From the NCBI GenBank assembly GCA_039105265.1, contig JAPFFF010000019.1, positions 1,768,501-1,832,500 of the forward strand: a stretch of 64,000 bases of DNA. Direction: 5' to 3'. Made by a program: the position numbers and the translations under genes. Positions 62,989 through 64,000 of the stretch are shown here, piece by piece (position 1 is the stretch's first letter; every line of letters begins with the position of its first letter). Below the pieces are notes generated by a model. The model had not been told where the DNA came from. It searched no databases and saw only the letters and a program-made list of their open reading frames with translations. The stretch comes from Tritrichomonas musculus (lineage: Eukaryota > Parabasalia > Tritrichomonadida > Tritrichomonadidae).

Positions 62989-64000
62989 TCATGGTTTTGA
63001 ATAAACTTCAAGATATGGTTTACGATAATACATTGATGAATTAAATGAGTCCAGTAATTCGTCTGGTATTTGATAATAACCGTTAGAATTTTGAGTTAAA
63101 GGTTCTGTATTTCCATTTAGTTCATCAAGATAAGAAACGCATTCCTCAGTCTCAAAGTTTATCTTTAATCTAATGTAGTGTTTGACATCTTTATCGTCAT
63201 TTAATACAAATGCATATTCACTGTCATCATTATGCATTTCAAAACATATATCGAAATACATGACTCCTCCCCGATCACTTACTTCCCAATAATCATTTTC
63301 ACCAACTTCATGATTATTAAACCCTTGATAGAAATCAGGCAAAGTTGGTCCATGTGGTTCAAGCGCATAAATTCTAGCTTCCATTGCTGCTATAGTATCT
63401 TTTAATGCGATATTTTCACCCTCTAATGTCTCTATCCTACGTATAAGTACATCTAGACCTTCATTAGCTTCATCCACAGTAGGGTAATTATCAAACTCAG
63501 CCTCTAGCTCATTGACCTTCTCAGCTAACAACTTGAAACAAGGCTTGAGTGAATCCCTAAACATATTGCTGATATCCATAGCACCACTTAATGTCAAGGT
63601 TCCAGTATCAGGGTTATCATTCTCATCAGTAAAAGGTAGTTCATCTAGTTGCTTATACTCTTCCTCACACCAGGTAATTATAGGTGTTATATCTTTGGTT
63701 ATGCTTCTTGCTGTAGTACCTGACATGAAGTTAATGCTATTTCTAACCAAATCACTCATACCTTTGGTTGACTTATGAGAGAATAACCTTTTAAGGAATC
63801 CTCCACCTTTTATGGTAGGAAAGCTTATACCATCTGGAAATAGCTGCATACCAATAGAACCTATTGACCCAGCAGTACCTGCAACTCCAAAAGCTAATGC
63901 TGTCCATGAGACTATACGCAAATTATCTACATCATCCTCCAGATGTTGAGTAACTTGTTCAGTCCTTGATACTCTACCTTTTAAGCTTTCCATAACAGTG
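62989..64000 (-). CDS. Fibre-like protein of second Maverick, partial
   Basis: The frame is open from the stop at 62989 to the window edge; the first visible ATG is at 63993 (334 residues), but similarity to the first element's fibre continues upstream of it. Residues SLKGRVSRTEQVTQHLEDDV and the hydrophobic stretch TALAFGVAGTAGSIGSIGM align with residues about 518-600 of the 1596-residue protein. So do WCEEEYKQLDELPFTDEND and MFRDSLKPCFKLLAEKVNEL. The C-terminal 110 residues are beta-rich (YWEVSDRGGVMYFDICFEMH) and not shared. It is probably a virion attachment protein. Confidence 0.7.
   Translation of the reverse strand, partial: TVMESLKGRVSRTEQVTQHLEDDVDNLRIVSWTALAFGVAGTAGSIGSIGMQLFPDGISFPTIKGGGFLKRLFSHKSTKGMSDLVRNSINFMSGTTARSITKDITPIITWCEEEYKQLDELPFTDENDNPDTGTLTLSGAMDISNMFRDSLKPCFKLLAEKVNELEAEFDNYPTVDEANEGLDVLIRRIETLEGENIALKDTIAAMEARIYALEPHGPTLPDFYQGFNNHEVGENDYWEVSDRGGVMYFDICFEMHNDDSEYAFVLNDDKDVKHYIRLKINFETEECVSYLDELNGNTEPLTQNSNGYYQIPDELLDSFNSSMYYRKPYLEVYSKP

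Larger units (their letters stand above)
62692..64000. mobile_element. Start of a second Maverick/Polinton, cut by window edge
   Basis: At 62692 the sequence AGTAGTATATACGAGTCGG begins like the first element's end (AGTAGTTATAT) and composition changes sharply to GC-rich. A purine-rich tract (62755-62810) and three 19-bp repeats follow, then a gene related to the 1596-residue fibre-like protein reading toward this end. This fits the left end of a different Maverick lineage. Only about 1.3 kb is visible, so family, age and completeness cannot be judged; no break is evident in the visible part. Confidence 0.6.

Overview
ORGANISM. The window looks like nuclear DNA of a parabasalid protist (trichomonad; Tritrichomonas or a close relative is my best guess). 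It is very A/T-rich with long A or T runs and short intergenic gaps. No gene shows an obvious intron. Many start codons sit a few bases behind a TCAYTTTT-type initiator, the core promoter known from trichomonads, and many stop codons overlap TAAA, the known trichomonad poly(A) signal. The host genes seen are eukaryotic: an ESCRT-III subunit, a HYLS1-like centriole protein, a PLAC8 protein, a two-repeat Myb and a ubiquitin-like protein.

LAYOUT. (1) Positions 1-12337 are host DNA: an edge-truncated low-complexity gene, a small unknown gene, a CHMP6/Vps20-like gene, a HYLS1-like gene, a possible RasGAP-like gene, an EamA/DMT transporter, a small unknown gene, a PLAC8 gene, a candidate 0.73-kb non-autonomous element and a Myb gene. 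(2) Positions 12338-60661 are one very large Maverick/Polinton (about 48.3 kb; familiar Polintons are about 15-25 kb). It is bounded by 232-bp terminal inverted repeats that I could not tell apart by eye, begins AGTAG and ends CTACT, and lies in a T run. It looks largely whole, with roughly two to four damaged genes, and is probably a young insertion. (3) Positions 60662-62691 are host DNA with one ubiquitin-like gene. (4) From about 62692 to the window edge a second, compositionally different Maverick seems to begin. It carries a relative of the first element's fibre-like protein.

HOW THE BIG ELEMENT IS ORGANISED. Its left part (12.6-30.5 kb) holds an RVE-type integrase, a superfamily 3 helicase, a KilA-N protein, a protein-primed family B DNA polymerase, many small coiled-coil proteins and a Ser/Pro-rich surface-type protein. 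Most of these genes share compact promoters, often bidirectional and as short as 38 bp: a central Myb-type box (TAACGG, usually followed by TTTTGACA) and an Inr-like TCAYTTTT facing each gene. Its right part (31-59 kb) is a virion module: basic DNA-binding proteins with SAP-like motifs, two long fibre-like proteins, a small virion candidate, two tandem double-jelly-roll major capsid proteins, a pVI-like amphipathic protein, an A32/FtsK-like packaging ATPase and a 3709-residue protein of unknown function that alone fills 11 kb. The right-part genes lack the TTTTGACA box and instead have A-rich leaders, so an early/late split is plausible. A nearly repeated promoter of about 140 bp lies in inverted orientation just inside both ends.

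MOST NOTEWORTHY. The size of the element, the giant protein, the duplicated capsid gene, the repeated two-way Myb/Inr promoter, and a second Maverick only 2 kb away. All homology statements rest on reading motifs by eye; no database search was run.
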